Source: a virus. From it: a stretch of DNA of 64,000 nucleotides. How positions within the stretch are numbered: the stretch's first letter is position 1; each line of letters begins with the position of its first letter. Below, in pieces: positions 53,393 through 63,575 of this stretch. Below the pieces are notes generated by a model. It made no database searches, was not told the DNA's origin, and saw only the letters and a program-made list of their open reading frames with translations. The position numbers and the translations under genes were made by a program. The stretch covers positions 1-64,000 of IMG/VR virus record IMGVR_UViG_3300050821_006345; one strand, written 5' to 3'.

Positions 53393-56300
53393 TCAGATTC
53401 CAAGTCCCCCGCCATCGGCACCCGGCAACGCGCCTGTGCCGGACGGTTCCGCCAATTGGCCGTTGCCCGGCGGTTGGATAAATCCGCTGGCGAGCGGCAG
53501 GACATATTGCACATTCACCGCGCAATGATCGTGCGTCATTTCACGCCAGTCGGCGCACGCCATATACTGCGAGTAAATCGAAACCAGTTGCGTGGTTGCG
53601 ACATTGGCAGTGCAACCGCCCAGCGAACCGAGCCGTCCGGCGTCACCGGCAAGGGCAGGCATCGTCGTGCCGCTTCCGTATGGGCCGCCAAACGTCACGC
53701 CAACCGCCAATCCCGGCGCGCCGGCGGGAAGTCCGATCACAGGCTCGACAAGCGGATGAAAACGATAATAGGTGATCGGAACCAGCGTGTCGGTTTCTGA
53801 CGGGCCGTCCGTGCATGGCGATGGCTGCATCCGCAAGAGCTTGCTGCCAGTGCCGGATTCAGAGGCCGAACATTGCTGCGGCGCAAGCCAAAACGGATCG
53901 GCCACGGCCGGCAAAAATGCGCCATGCCACTGGCTTGGATCGAAGCACGATTCGTAGGCGATGTTGCCAAATGGCAGCCGATAAATCGGAACGCCAGCGG
54001 GAAAAGATTCCGCATTCGGCGAACACAGCAGCACGCTCGGTTTGCCCGAAACAGGCGCGAGCGTTCCTTGAACTTCAGAATATGCCGTGCCGCCGTTTTG
54101 CCGATACGTCGTCTGCCACGTCTGCGCGACGAACTGGTGACGCGAACAGGTGTAATCCCATTGCGCCGTATCCTGCATGATGCCCGCGCTGGCGATGAAG
54201 CCGCCGCCAGTGTAGGGCTGCGTCACGTCCAATGTTCCCGCCACGGTCAAAGTGTTCGAGTCCGGCGTGGCCGTAACCACCGTCTCGCCGTCGCCAAGGC
54301 CGGCGATTTTGTAAAAATCAATCTTGTCCGTGTAACCGTGGCCATCGCCGTTGCCGCAAAGCCAATGTGGTTCGGTCGTGGTGAGCGTTATGACACCGGG
54401 ACTCGTCTGGACGGCGGATGAAATTCCGATGACCGAACCAATCGCGCGGCACGTTGGAAACTTTCGATAGCCGTAAAAATAATTCGTCGGGTCGAGGCAA
54501 ATTTCGCTCGCGCCGGGCGTATAATTGCGGGCATCAATGCCGTTGCCGCCGCCAACGCACGTCGGATTTTTTACCGCATCCGGCGGCGCGGCGCTGTAAT
54601 CCACGACGAACCGGTCGCGTCCGAACGGCCGCGCCAGATTCACCGATGGCCACGCCTCCAAAATTTCCGCCCATTTGTAAAGCATCAATCCCTCTCCGGC
54701 CACAAGCTGGACCAGCGAGCCGCCGGTGACGGGACAGTAATTTCCGTCGGTCAGCGATGTCCATTGCGTCGCCGTCTTTGGCAGCGGCGCGGCAGCCCAT
54801 TGTCCCCATCCGGTCTGGCAAACTCCGCAGCCGCCCGATTCGGATCGCAAATCGCAAATCTCCTGGACACTCTGGCTGAAATTGTAGCAATAGTCATTGT
54901 CCACAGACTGCGGCACGCCGATAAGCTTGCCGGTATATTGAGACCACGATGGGTTATATGTGATACTGCCGCTCCTGGCTCCGGTTATCACTCTCGTTTG
55001 CACCGTGCCGTCAGGAGAAGTGGTTGTCACGTCCGATGGTGTCCAAGGCGTCGTGCATTCACCGAGGCTCAATGGATAAGTCGGACCTGCGCTCACAGCA
55101 TCGCGCGTTACTAGCGGCACGAGCCACGTCTCGCCGTCTTGACGCCACGGATAAACAACGTCATCACCGAGATTCCACGCCGTCGCGATTGCCGCCGCGT
55201 CATTGTGGACATCGGCAAAGGTGTGGGGATCGCTCAAGGAAACCGAAAATTCATAATCGTAGGAAACACTGTCGTTGAATTGGTTGACAATTGCGCCCGT
55301 TGAATCTGTGTCAATCTGTGTCCAGGTGGAACTGCCCGTGATTGTAAAACCAAATCTTTCAGTGTCACCAAAAGCCACCAGACTGCCGACACATACAAGG
55401 CTCAAAGAGGATGTGCCGCCCCATTGATTTGAGCGGCCACTGTAGTTAAAATCAGGGTCGGAATTGTAGGCGTCAAAATTAAACAAGCGCACGGCGTTGA
55501 TCTCGTCAATCGTTCCAATAAAAGTGAAACCCCCGGATGGATTATTGGCCTGACTCGTAGGCGCCGGAACGATGTATCTTCCGCAACTACTGGACGACAT
55601 CGAAAGCGGCACGGAAGGAAAACTGGGCGCGGGAAGGGATGTTTGATATCCGGCCACGCCAATGGCATCGCCCGGATTGAAACCATTAAGCCCGCAATCG
55701 TCCTCCAAATCAACCGTTGCGATGTTTTTGAAATTGTTGCTGACTTCGTTGAAAAGTGACGTGGCCTTGGTGCTTGACGAGATGCTCGCGGAATTGGTCG
55801 GATTTCCGAAAAGATCCACGGAACTTGTCGCGGTCAGATTATATTTCGCCGTGCCGGTGGAATTGCCGACGTTCGCCCCGCGCAGTTCGTAAAACTTGCC
55901 AGCATAGGTGACGCTGCCCGAACTGATCTGGACGGCAGTGCGGTATTTTGTCTGCGGATTTCCCAGCGTCGGGCAGCATTGTCCGTCGCCCGGGTCGTAA
56001 AATCCAAAAATCCCCGGCCACGTTGCCCGGACCGCCACGCCTTTCCAGCCGGGCAACTGGCATTTCTTTTGCGGCTTGTAAGCCGGGTTCAATGTCCACA
56101 CGTTTTGACCCGTCAGGTTGCCGGGAGCGGTCTCAAACCCGCAGGAAATCATGGTCGAATCCGTCGCGGTCGGATTGTAGGATTTGCCGCAGTTCGGTCG
56201 CCCCAGCGGAAAACCGCAGCCGTCGGTTTCTTCGTTGCCGCCGCAGGATTGCCACGGTTGCAGGAAGCCGCCGAACGCCGTCCGAATGTCCACCGTCACG

Positions 56301-56398
56301 GAAGAGCCATCCGCTTTCTGCAACACCACCGTCGGATTGTCCAGATACTTCGGCGGCGGATTCGGATCGCAGCAGCAACATTTATTGAATCTTCCCAT
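53393..56398 (-). CDS. Large Cys-rich tail protein
   Basis: About 1001 residues from MGRFNKCCCCDPNPPPKYLD. No named domain. About 40 Cys are spread through it, and it has many beta-rich stretches (VITLTTTEPHWLCGNGDGHG; GETVVTATPDSNTLTVAGTL). CCCCDPNPPP near the start recurs in large proteins of environmental phages. Position after the baseplate-like genes suggests a tail tip, fibre or adhesion protein. ATG 56398 chosen; an in-frame ATG at 56452 would overlap 56400. Confidence 0.65.
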   Translation of the reverse strand: MGRFNKCCCCDPNPPPKYLDNPTVVLQKADGSSVTVDIRTAFGGFLQPWQSCGGNEETDGCGFPLGRPNCGKSYNPTATDSTMISCGFETAPGNLTGQNVWTLNPAYKPQKKCQLPGWKGVAVRATWPGIFGFYDPGDGQCCPTLGNPQTKYRTAVQISSGSVTYAGKFYELRGANVGNSTGTAKYNLTATSSVDLFGNPTNSASISSSTKATSLFNEVSNNFKNIATVDLEDDCGLNGFNPGDAIGVAGYQTSLPAPSFPSVPLSMSSSSCGRYIVPAPTSQANNPSGGFTFIGTIDEINAVRLFNFDAYNSDPDFNYSGRSNQWGGTSSLSLVCVGSLVAFGDTERFGFTITGSSTWTQIDTDSTGAIVNQFNDSVSYDYEFSVSLSDPHTFADVHNDAAAIATAWNLGDDVVYPWRQDGETWLVPLVTRDAVSAGPTYPLSLGECTTPWTPSDVTTTSPDGTVQTRVITGARSGSITYNPSWSQYTGKLIGVPQSVDNDYCYNFSQSVQEICDLRSESGGCGVCQTGWGQWAAAPLPKTATQWTSLTDGNYCPVTGGSLVQLVAGEGLMLYKWAEILEAWPSVNLARPFGRDRFVVDYSAAPPDAVKNPTCVGGGNGIDARNYTPGASEICLDPTNYFYGYRKFPTCRAIGSVIGISSAVQTSPGVITLTTTEPHWLCGNGDGHGYTDKIDFYKIAGLGDGETVVTATPDSNTLTVAGTLDVTQPYTGGGFIASAGIMQDTAQWDYTCSRHQFVAQTWQTTYRQNGGTAYSEVQGTLAPVSGKPSVLLCSPNAESFPAGVPIYRLPFGNIAYESCFDPSQWHGAFLPAVADPFWLAPQQCSASESGTGSKLLRMQPSPCTDGPSETDTLVPITYYRFHPLVEPVIGLPAGAPGLAVGVTFGGPYGSGTTMPALAGDAGRLGSLGGCTANVATTQLVSIYSQYMACADWREMTHDHCAVNVQYVLPLASGFIQPPGNGQLAEPSGTGALPGADGGGLGI

Positions 56399-56399
56399 A

Positions 56400-56984
56400 T
56401 CAAGTTGGGCAGCCAGAGAGGTTGAACCAAACCGATGAGGTATTATCTCCACCCTTCAAACACGTCCATAAATCAACTCCGGGAGTGGCGTCGTTGATAT
56501 GCGTGATGTCGAGATATGTGTCTGGCGGCTGGGTGGCCAGATAGAATGTTGCGCCAGAACCGCCCCCGATGATGTTTGTGGCCGATGCTGGAATGGATGG
56601 GTAGGCAGAGTAAACACCATAATCATTGGTGCTAAAGTCCAGCAATGCTCCGGTCGGGTCCACATTGTCCGCAATTAGTATAAGTGCGGATGAAAATGTT
56701 CCTCCCACCACAATCATCGTATCGTCTTCTGCGTATCCAGAGCCGGAAGATGCGAGAGATGCACCAAGCACCCATCCCCCGGACGCGCCGCAGTATTTTC
56801 CGTTTCCTGCCAGCAGGACATCGGATGTTCCTCCGCTGGCAATGTTTGGTTTTCCGACACCAATAAACATTCTTTGAGTCAGAACAAACTGATCGGAAGG
56901 AATGCTGATGATGGCCGGCGCATTGCCCACCACCGCATGGGTTGGCCGGAACCTTGCAGTTGGAGTCTGTGGAAGGGTGGCCAT
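56400..56984 (-). CDS. Tail fibre/tip protein
   Basis: 194 residues. VLGASLASSGSGYAEDDTMI followed by VVGGTFSSALILIADNVDPT and PSIPASATNIIGGGSGATFY match the 'GSGYAxGDxxxxxGGT...GAGATF' pattern of phage tail fibres. Adjacent, one-base overlap, to the tail protein at 56984. Likely host-contacting. Confidence 0.65.
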   Translation of the reverse strand: MATLPQTPTARFRPTHAVVGNAPAIISIPSDQFVLTQRMFIGVGKPNIASGGTSDVLLAGNGKYCGASGGWVLGASLASSGSGYAEDDTMIVVGGTFSSALILIADNVDPTGALLDFSTNDYGVYSAYPSIPASATNIIGGGSGATFYLATQPPDTYLDITHINDATPGVDLWTCLKGGDNTSSVWFNLSGCPT

Positions 56985-59215
56985 TAGTTATTCAGCGATT
57001 GGTTGTTAATCAAATCTTGCAGTGCCAAATTTAACACACCATCTCCTTCTGGCAACTCCGACTGCGATTGTCTTCCGGTGATCCTTAATCCGGCGGTGGC
57101 CGTGTTGGAATCCATCTGCGCGGTTATTTTTTGTGGGTCTGATGGATCAAGCGAGTTGGGGTCTTTCACCTGCGAAGCGCCAACCACCACCGACACGTTG
57201 CCGTTGTGGTCGGCCTGTGCGACTGGCGAGTATATTCCAAGGCCCACGCTCTCTGTTGCGTATGAACCGCTGTTGTCGCTAAACCTGAAGGTGATTATTC
57301 GGTTGCGAATGACGCGGACAAGCTCAACCAAGTCAGATGCCCCAAGATTTTTCTTCGGGCCGAACGATACTTGCGTGGTTCCTTGGTCGACGTTCTCGTC
57401 AATTTGAACCACCATGGCGTTCATATCCTCCCAGTTTGGCGACATGTTAAGCACCTGCCCCAACTCAACTATTCCGCTGCATTCATCCTCCGTTATCGTT
57501 ATCTCGCCATCATATTGCAGTGCCTCCACCGATTCGTAGAGCAGCTTAGCCAGTCCGACTGGAACCGGCTCTGCATAGGTTATTCCCTGCGAGTTGTTAT
57601 ATGTGCCGCTGGCAGCCGACGTGGATTGAAGTGTGGTCTGAATGGGTGCGATGATCTGCTGGCCTCCCAATGTGTGGTAAAAAATGGTTGCTGTGACCTG
57701 TTCGCGGGAAGAGTAAACGCTCATCCAGTCGGCGATGGAGCCGGATATAAGCTCGTTGGGAAGCAGCGTGTAATCAATCGGATTCCCGTTTTCATCCACC
57801 GGATTCCGGCCGTTGAGCGTGATGGAGTCAACAATGACATCCGACTGACGGGCCAGCGGCCACTCCTTCCTCCCCTTCCACCAGTTAAAGGCGTCTCCAG
57901 AAGTAACCGACAGTCCATCCTGCATATCCGGCAGCGGGCTGGTCACCAAGTCCGCGTATGCTCCGGAGCTGTATCCGCGCAGGTCGATGGTGTTTATCAT
58001 CGCGCAGAATCCGTAGGTTGGCGATCCTGCGGGATAGACATCCACCACCCGCGTCATGTAGTTGAGACCATTCACGGTGTTGTTCTGCTCGTAATTAATT
58101 CTGACGAACGGGACTTTCAGGTCGTAGCGAGGATTGATGGAAACAGCGGACACGTCGGCCCCGCCCAATATCGGAACCAACTGGTCTGTTTCATTTCCAC
58201 TTCCTGAAGTAAGCTCGATGACCCCGAAATTAAACAATCCCGGAATAAGCACGGCATCCAGCGAGCTTCTTTGGTTGATGTGGAATGTGGGCGGCGTGGT
58301 TGAATAGTCAAACCACGCGACGGCATCTGGAGACCAACGCAGCTGGTTTCTAATAACCTCCGCCACCGATATATCGCGCTGTTCGGACACCACTGCCGGA
58401 ACTTCTGGAGAAACCGTGGCCGACCTATAATACGGCTTAGCCTGTGCCTGACTTGTGAGAACCGTGGGCGGAACCGTGGATGGAACGGTCTGGACTGCGC
58501 CCATCTGAAAAGCTGGCGAGCCAAGAATCTGGGTCTGGGCGTCCTGTGCATTCAGCAGTGCCTGCGTTATCTGCTGGCCAGTGTCCCTTACAAGACCGGA
58601 AAAATAAGTGACGCCAAACGAGCTTGTTATCTCCACGGTCTGCACCCGTCCATAGCTGTCGAAAATCCACGAGTTAAGGAAAACATGGCTGGTTGGCTGG
58701 AATCCGAATATTGCACCATCTGCCGCCCGAATCAAAAGATTGCCGTTGTTGTATGGAATGGCCGTCTTAAACCACGAAGGCCAGTTATGTGTGTGTCCGT
58801 CCGTGCCGACATACGTTCCGCCTACAATCGTTGACTGGTAGTCAGAGGATTGCGGGACGGCTGGGGGTGTCAGGTTTCTGATGTTGGTGATGAATCCAAC
58901 ATAGGTTTGCTCAAAAATCTGGTTCTCGAAGAAATACCACGGCCCGGATACCTCGTAGGAGTGTGACTCCTCCTGCGATGTTCCCTTCACCGGCGTCTTG
59001 GTTACGGTTCCTTGGAACCACGGAACTGTGTTCTTGTAAATGACGACCTTATCGCCAAAGTTAAGCTGGTTCGCGGCGTCGATGTTCTGGCCTTCGGCAT
59101 CAAAGGTGCAAGTATCAACGCCCTGCGACACCAGCTTGCGATGCATGTTCACAAAGAACCACGACGCAAATGACTGGGCTGGATGACCGTTCTGTGATAA
59201 AGTCCAAGTGGCCAT
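56984..59215 (-). CDS. Tail hub / baseplate-like protein
   Basis: 743 residues. N-terminal FGDKVVIYKNTVPWFQGTVT then ESHSYEVSGPWYFFENQIFE (about 52-105) resembles gpD/gp27-type tail hub domains. VELGQVLNMSPNWEDMNAMV and VQIDENVDQGTTQVSFGPKK continue the pattern. The C-terminus, SYATESVGLGIYSPVAQADH, is smaller. Lies directly after the tape measure, the usual place for distal tail/hub proteins. Confidence 0.7.
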   Translation of the reverse strand: MATWTLSQNGHPAQSFASWFFVNMHRKLVSQGVDTCTFDAEGQNIDAANQLNFGDKVVIYKNTVPWFQGTVTKTPVKGTSQEESHSYEVSGPWYFFENQIFEQTYVGFITNIRNLTPPAVPQSSDYQSTIVGGTYVGTDGHTHNWPSWFKTAIPYNNGNLLIRAADGAIFGFQPTSHVFLNSWIFDSYGRVQTVEITSSFGVTYFSGLVRDTGQQITQALLNAQDAQTQILGSPAFQMGAVQTVPSTVPPTVLTSQAQAKPYYRSATVSPEVPAVVSEQRDISVAEVIRNQLRWSPDAVAWFDYSTTPPTFHINQRSSLDAVLIPGLFNFGVIELTSGSGNETDQLVPILGGADVSAVSINPRYDLKVPFVRINYEQNNTVNGLNYMTRVVDVYPAGSPTYGFCAMINTIDLRGYSSGAYADLVTSPLPDMQDGLSVTSGDAFNWWKGRKEWPLARQSDVIVDSITLNGRNPVDENGNPIDYTLLPNELISGSIADWMSVYSSREQVTATIFYHTLGGQQIIAPIQTTLQSTSAASGTYNNSQGITYAEPVPVGLAKLLYESVEALQYDGEITITEDECSGIVELGQVLNMSPNWEDMNAMVVQIDENVDQGTTQVSFGPKKNLGASDLVELVRVIRNRIITFRFSDNSGSYATESVGLGIYSPVAQADHNGNVSVVVGASQVKDPNSLDPSDPQKITAQMDSNTATAGLRITGRQSQSELPEGDGVLNLALQDLINNQSLNN

Positions 59216-62200
59216 TATCTGAACATCCTCCCTTGGTCAACCGTCTTTTTAATTCCTGCAACTTCTTCGTTGGTAGCCGCGAGCGACCGCAATAGCGTGT
59301 TCATGGTGTCTGGAATGATGGCCAGTGTTTTTTGAATCGCCGCGAGCATGGTCTGAACAGATTGTGTTGCGCCATGAGCGGCGTCGAGTGCCCCGCTGCC
59401 GTGCGGTGTGTCGCGATGCGCCGGAAAATCACGGTGGTATTGAGCGTCCTCTGATGGAGGAGTTCCGTAAGTTTTCTTGTGATCCGGAGATGTCCATGTG
59501 CCATCTCCGTTATCGATGTCTCCACGATCGCGATGGAATTCACGAACGCGGACGGCTGAAGCCTCTTTTCTGGCTGCCGCTTTAGCCTGCCAATCAGCTC
59601 CACCAAACTCCTGCTCCCACTCCTTGTCACGCCTTTCTTTATCTGATGCGGCTTGAGATTTATAGAACGCATCCCTTTCAGCCTCCGTGGTCGTTTTCCA
59701 CCCATTCTTGGCGGCATCAGCAGCGGCCTGCTTCTTGTAAAAGTCATCCTTTTCCTGACCAGACATATGTATATTCCATTTGTTTTTTACTGCGTCTGCC
59801 TCGCGTTGTTTTTCGTAAAAATCATCTTTTTCAGATGCGGTCGGATTTAGCCATCCATTTGTTTTGGCATCGTCTGATGCCTGTTTGGCGTAAAACGCGC
59901 GATTCTCTTCGGCAACCTGCGATTGAGACTTCCCAGAATCGTCCCTCCAACCGTTTGTGGCGGCGTCAAACTCAGCCCATTCAGCCGCTGATGAAGGAAT
60001 CTTGTTCTTATACTTAGCCACCACATCCGATGGAACAACGATTTCACCCTTGTGAACGATTCCGGCCACAGCGTCGGGATGACCATCTCCTGTATATCCG
60101 CCGTCGGCGAAGCCAGGAAGACCAGAAGTGGATGGCTTTGTAACATCCGGACTAGCAGCACCCTTGACAGCCAATTCCAGCCTAATAGACTCTAGAATCC
60201 TGATAATTTGATACTGCTCGCCGGCCAGTGATTGCTTGTCCTGATCCACTGCAAGGCCAGGTGTTCCGGCGTTGTTGTCCGGATTAAACACGGCCGCGTG
60301 CTGGCGGATTATGTCTGCAATCGGCGCGCCCTGCTCGCCCAGCGCGCGAATCAAATTAAGCAGGTTTTCTCGCCCTTTTTCAAATTCAACCAGCTTCAGC
60401 TGCATCTCAATCATCTGGTTGTCACGGTCGGTGCGTATTTCTGGACGCTTCGCCAAGGCGTCGGCTGCCGCAGTGTCTATCCTATCCTTGGTATATCTGA
60501 GATTGTTCAGTTGATGAATCTTGTCGATGGCCGATGTTCCAGCCGCAACAATCTGCGGCACGGTCTCCGTCTTCAGCACCTCCTTAAGTGATTCATTGGC
60601 CAGCGTCAGCTGCGCCTGCCTGAACTGCTTGTCAAATGCGGTCTGGCGGGCGGCCATTTCGCCAGCATAAATCGGATCATTCTTTCCGCGAAGCGGGTCG
60701 TTGGCGTTGCCGTAAAGCTTGTCTTTTTGCTGCTGAAGGGCGTTTAAATTTTCAGGAGTGAGAACGTTTGCCGCATTTAACGCTGTTGTATTAAGACTGG
60801 CGGCGGCGATGTCTGCCGCTGCTTGCGCGTTTCTTACTGGTGCCAATTCCTCCCATAACTGAGACCTTTGCAAATAAAGCTGCGTTATCTTTGCCAAATC
60901 CTGTTTTTGCTCCTGAAGCGCATAAATCAGTTTAACGGTGTCTCCAGCGTTGCCAATCTGACCAGTCGCTCCTTGGTTTGATTGATTGTAAAGCGCCGCT
61001 GCCGCTTCGGGGTGGTCTTTGGCCAAATCTTGAACAGCTTGGTTGATGCTTTTTATAGGGCCTTCGCCCATGTTCTTGTATTTATCTAGCGCGTTAACAA
61101 TTGCCGGAAGATTGTCGGATATGGCCTTTGGCAACTCGGCCTTTTTACTCATCATCTTGTCCGTCGGAGACTGCGTTGAATCAAGCAGTGACTGGATATA
61201 CTCCTGTTGTGCCGCCGCCTTCGTCACTTTCTGCCCCTTGTTCGTCAGAGCGATTCCGGCACCCTTCATTTGCTCCGCAAACTCTGGCGTTCCGTTAAGC
61301 AAGTCGCTTATGGAATCATCTGTTCTTTTAAGGTTTGTTGTTGTGTTTTCAGCTTGGCGAGCCCTGTTCTCGGCAACTTTGTTGGCAGCATCATAGGCAG
61401 CTTCCGCCGCCGGAACTGCGTTCCTTGCATCATCAATCTCTTTCTGCTTGGCGGCAATGGCGGCCTCATCAGTTTTATTGGCCGCATCCATCTTGTTGCG
61501 GGCATCCTGTAGCGCTGTTTGCGCCTTCTCCTTTGCCGCCTGATCGTCGTTGATTAGTCCCAATGTCCGCATCAGCTCAATGCGCGTATTCAAAAGATTT
61601 ATCTCGCCTGTTTCGTGGGAGGTAAGCTCGGCAAACTGGGCATTGATGGCATTGGTGGTGTTGGCCATCTGCGTCTGAAGCACGTTTGTGTCCTTCATTA
61701 TCCTCTGAATCTCTAGATGAAATTTATACGCGCTCTCGGAGATCTTATCATTCATCTCCCTGACTCCGTTCAGGTCGCCAACCAGACCTGGAACATGAAT
61801 GGCTTGCCCCATGAAGTCTTCAAACGCCTTGTCCGCCTCTTGGGTGCTTTCCTTTATCTTTCTAAATATGCCCTCAATCGCAAAGAATCCAACCGATGCA
61901 GCTGTAAGTGCCGGAAGAACCCCTGCGCCCTTCAGCCCAAGAGATGAAAGAAGGAGTCCAAGAGAACCGGGCGTTCTTGAAACATTGCCCGACATCAACT
62001 CGCGCGTAATCACCATCGCCTCGCGCATGGCCACTGTGTTTCCGTGGGTTGCGCCGGTTTCAGCGTGTTGCCCGGCTGCTGCTGCGAGCGCCGCTTCAGC
62101 AAGTTGTTTCTTGACAAGTGCCGCCTCGCGTTCCGCGATGGTATCCCTGATCTGAATCGCACTGGAAGATGCCAAAACCGTCGCATACTTGGCTTGCGTC

Positions 62201-62937
62201 GCCTCCAGTGCCACAGTTTCAACACCCGCAGCCTTCATCACTGGCAGCTTGGCAGATATTGCATCGTGCGCCTTCTTGATGGCAAGATACTCGGCCTCGG
62301 TGGAAATCGTGAACGCGGCGGCAGCAGCCGTTGATGTGGTCTGTGCCTCGGCAACAGATGCAACCGATGTCGCCAAAGCCTTGTTGTCTGCTATGGTCAT
62401 CTCGACATATTTGTCGTAGTCCTCCAGCGCGCCTTCAAGCTGCTCAATGCGGGCTTTCTGCACAACTGTGGCCTCTGATGCCTTGGTTCTCGCCGCCACT
62501 AGCTTGGTTAACTGGTCTAATTCCACCAGCGCGGCGGCCTGTTGGAATTTGTTTCCAATGGCCAGACCTTCTGCGTTCGGCGACGACGGCGGAGGATTTC
62601 TATATTCTGATAATGGCGTCCTTGGACTTGGATCACCCATTGCGATATTTACCGGAAGGCCATCTCCTCCAGCGTGCGACCCAGTGATTTTGATGTTCGC
62701 TTCACGCTCCGCTTTTAACTCCCGCCAAGCAACCAACTGTGCTTCCAGTGATTCGGTGGTCTTGGCGATGGCCTGATCCTCGGCTGCACTGATGGTTAAC
62801 GAAGAATCGGCACGCGACTTGGCCGCAGCTTCAGCCGCCTTGTTTGAAGCGGCAAGCTGGTCGAGCGTGGACTTTGCTTCCTTAGCCGCCGCTAAATCGG
62901 CAGCTGTAGAAACTTTAATGATTATTTCATCTGGCAT
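59215..62937 (-). CDS. Tail tape-measure protein
   Basis: 1240 residues, helical and Ala/Lys/Gln-rich, with a hydrophobic segment (GSLGLLLSSLGLKGAGVLPA, about 320-350) and long coiled coils, typical of tape measures. Near the C-terminus are four repeats (59.65-59.96 kb). It determines tail length: at about 1.5 angstrom per residue, around 185 nm. Longest gene of the window and the anchor for the tail block. Confidence 0.85.
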   Translation of the reverse strand: MPDEIIIKVSTAADLAAAKEAKSTLDQLAASNKAAEAAAKSRADSSLTISAAEDQAIAKTTESLEAQLVAWRELKAEREANIKITGSHAGGDGLPVNIAMGDPSPRTPLSEYRNPPPSSPNAEGLAIGNKFQQAAALVELDQLTKLVAARTKASEATVVQKARIEQLEGALEDYDKYVEMTIADNKALATSVASVAEAQTTSTAAAAAFTISTEAEYLAIKKAHDAISAKLPVMKAAGVETVALEATQAKYATVLASSSAIQIRDTIAEREAALVKKQLAEAALAAAAGQHAETGATHGNTVAMREAMVITRELMSGNVSRTPGSLGLLLSSLGLKGAGVLPALTAASVGFFAIEGIFRKIKESTQEADKAFEDFMGQAIHVPGLVGDLNGVREMNDKISESAYKFHLEIQRIMKDTNVLQTQMANTTNAINAQFAELTSHETGEINLLNTRIELMRTLGLINDDQAAKEKAQTALQDARNKMDAANKTDEAAIAAKQKEIDDARNAVPAAEAAYDAANKVAENRARQAENTTTNLKRTDDSISDLLNGTPEFAEQMKGAGIALTNKGQKVTKAAAQQEYIQSLLDSTQSPTDKMMSKKAELPKAISDNLPAIVNALDKYKNMGEGPIKSINQAVQDLAKDHPEAAAALYNQSNQGATGQIGNAGDTVKLIYALQEQKQDLAKITQLYLQRSQLWEELAPVRNAQAAADIAAASLNTTALNAANVLTPENLNALQQQKDKLYGNANDPLRGKNDPIYAGEMAARQTAFDKQFRQAQLTLANESLKEVLKTETVPQIVAAGTSAIDKIHQLNNLRYTKDRIDTAAADALAKRPEIRTDRDNQMIEMQLKLVEFEKGRENLLNLIRALGEQGAPIADIIRQHAAVFNPDNNAGTPGLAVDQDKQSLAGEQYQIIRILESIRLELAVKGAASPDVTKPSTSGLPGFADGGYTGDGHPDAVAGIVHKGEIVVPSDVVAKYKNKIPSSAAEWAEFDAATNGWRDDSGKSQSQVAEENRAFYAKQASDDAKTNGWLNPTASEKDDFYEKQREADAVKNKWNIHMSGQEKDDFYKKQAAADAAKNGWKTTTEAERDAFYKSQAASDKERRDKEWEQEFGGADWQAKAAARKEASAVRVREFHRDRGDIDNGDGTWTSPDHKKTYGTPPSEDAQYHRDFPAHRDTPHGSGALDAAHGATQSVQTMLAAIQKTLAIIPDTMNTLLRSLAATNEEVAGIKKTVDQGRMFR
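59650..59960 (-). repeat. 25-residue tandem repeat in the tape-measure C-terminus
   Basis: Three to four copies with the pattern Asn-(Gly/Lys)-Trp-x8-(Glu/Arg)-(Lys/Asp)-Asp-(Asp/Ala)-Phe-Tyr-x-(Lys/Ser)-Gln-x3-Asp, period about 25-26 residues. The first copy (SQVAEENRAFYAKQASDDAK) is the most diverged. Confidence 0.75.
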
Positions 62938-62997
62938 CTGGCCGTAAGATTAAGCCAGATTCAGCCAAGACACAACCAGCCGATTACCGCGAGAAGA

Positions 62998-63351
62998 TTA
63001 GAACGGAGCCTGTGGGTCGGATGAAGATGTGCCGGATGAAGTCGTGTAGAATGGACGGACTGTATTGTTGTTAAAATCCACTTCCTCTGCCGGATTGTAA
63101 TTCGGAATTGGCTGAACTGTCGGCCAAGGCGATCTCGGCACAATTTGTGGGCGACCTGGCGGGATGTTTCGCGCCGCGTTGGTTTGTCCGGCACGACGAA
63201 TCAATTCTGGCTCTGCAAACGATGGTTTATTGCGCTTCTTTGGCCTCTTTTTGCCGCACTCATCGCAATAGTGGCCGGGAGGCACGTCTGGACAATAACG
63301 GCACTTCTCGGAGACTGGGGCTTCAACCGAAATGTTGGCGTCACTTGGCAT
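62998..63351 (-). CDS. CxYCxDVP-family zinc-ribbon protein
   Basis: 117 residues from MPSDANISVEAPVSEKCRYC; CRYCPDVPPGHYCDECG (about 17-33) then a Lys/Arg-rich stretch and a Pro-rich, disordered tail. The only member inside the tail block. Start 63351 overlaps the end of 63341-63490, which sets it. Confidence 0.7.
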   Translation of the reverse strand: MPSDANISVEAPVSEKCRYCPDVPPGHYCDECGKKRPKKRNKPSFAEPELIRRAGQTNAARNIPPGRPQIVPRSPWPTVQPIPNYNPAEEVDFNNNTVRPFYTTSSGTSSSDPQAPF

Positions 63352-63490
63352 CGAGGTCTTTAATCTTTGGCTTCGGCACGGTGAAGCACTCGAAGCAATG
63401 AGCGCATCGAACCCGTTCTCCGGCCTCAAACTTCTGGGCGTCGACTGGTTCCATGACCAGCGTGCAGTTGGGACATTTGATTTCACTCAT
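63341..63490 (-). CDS. Small zinc-ribbon protein (49 aa)
   Basis: MSEIKCPNCTLVMEPVDAQK, then GERVRCAHCFECFTVPKPK. CxxC-x25-CxxC ribbon. Its frame is distinct from the longer open frame covering the same DNA, but fits the ATG after an A/T-rich leader and overlaps the next gene's start by 11 bp. Confidence 0.65.
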   Translation of the reverse strand: MSEIKCPNCTLVMEPVDAQKFEAGERVRCAHCFECFTVPKPKIKDLDAK

Positions 63491-63575
63491 AATTAAAAAG
63501 GCGACTGGCGGCAAACACGAACCTTACTTAAGATTTCAGGTCGCAATTGGCTTGCAATCACCAGTCGCCAAACTT

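Noticed and set aside
59215-63351. Tail-assembly G/GT-type frameshifted chaperone upstream of the tape measure
   Set aside because: The genes upstream of the tape measure on the minus strand are small zinc ribbons; no overlapping pair of chaperone-like frames was found.
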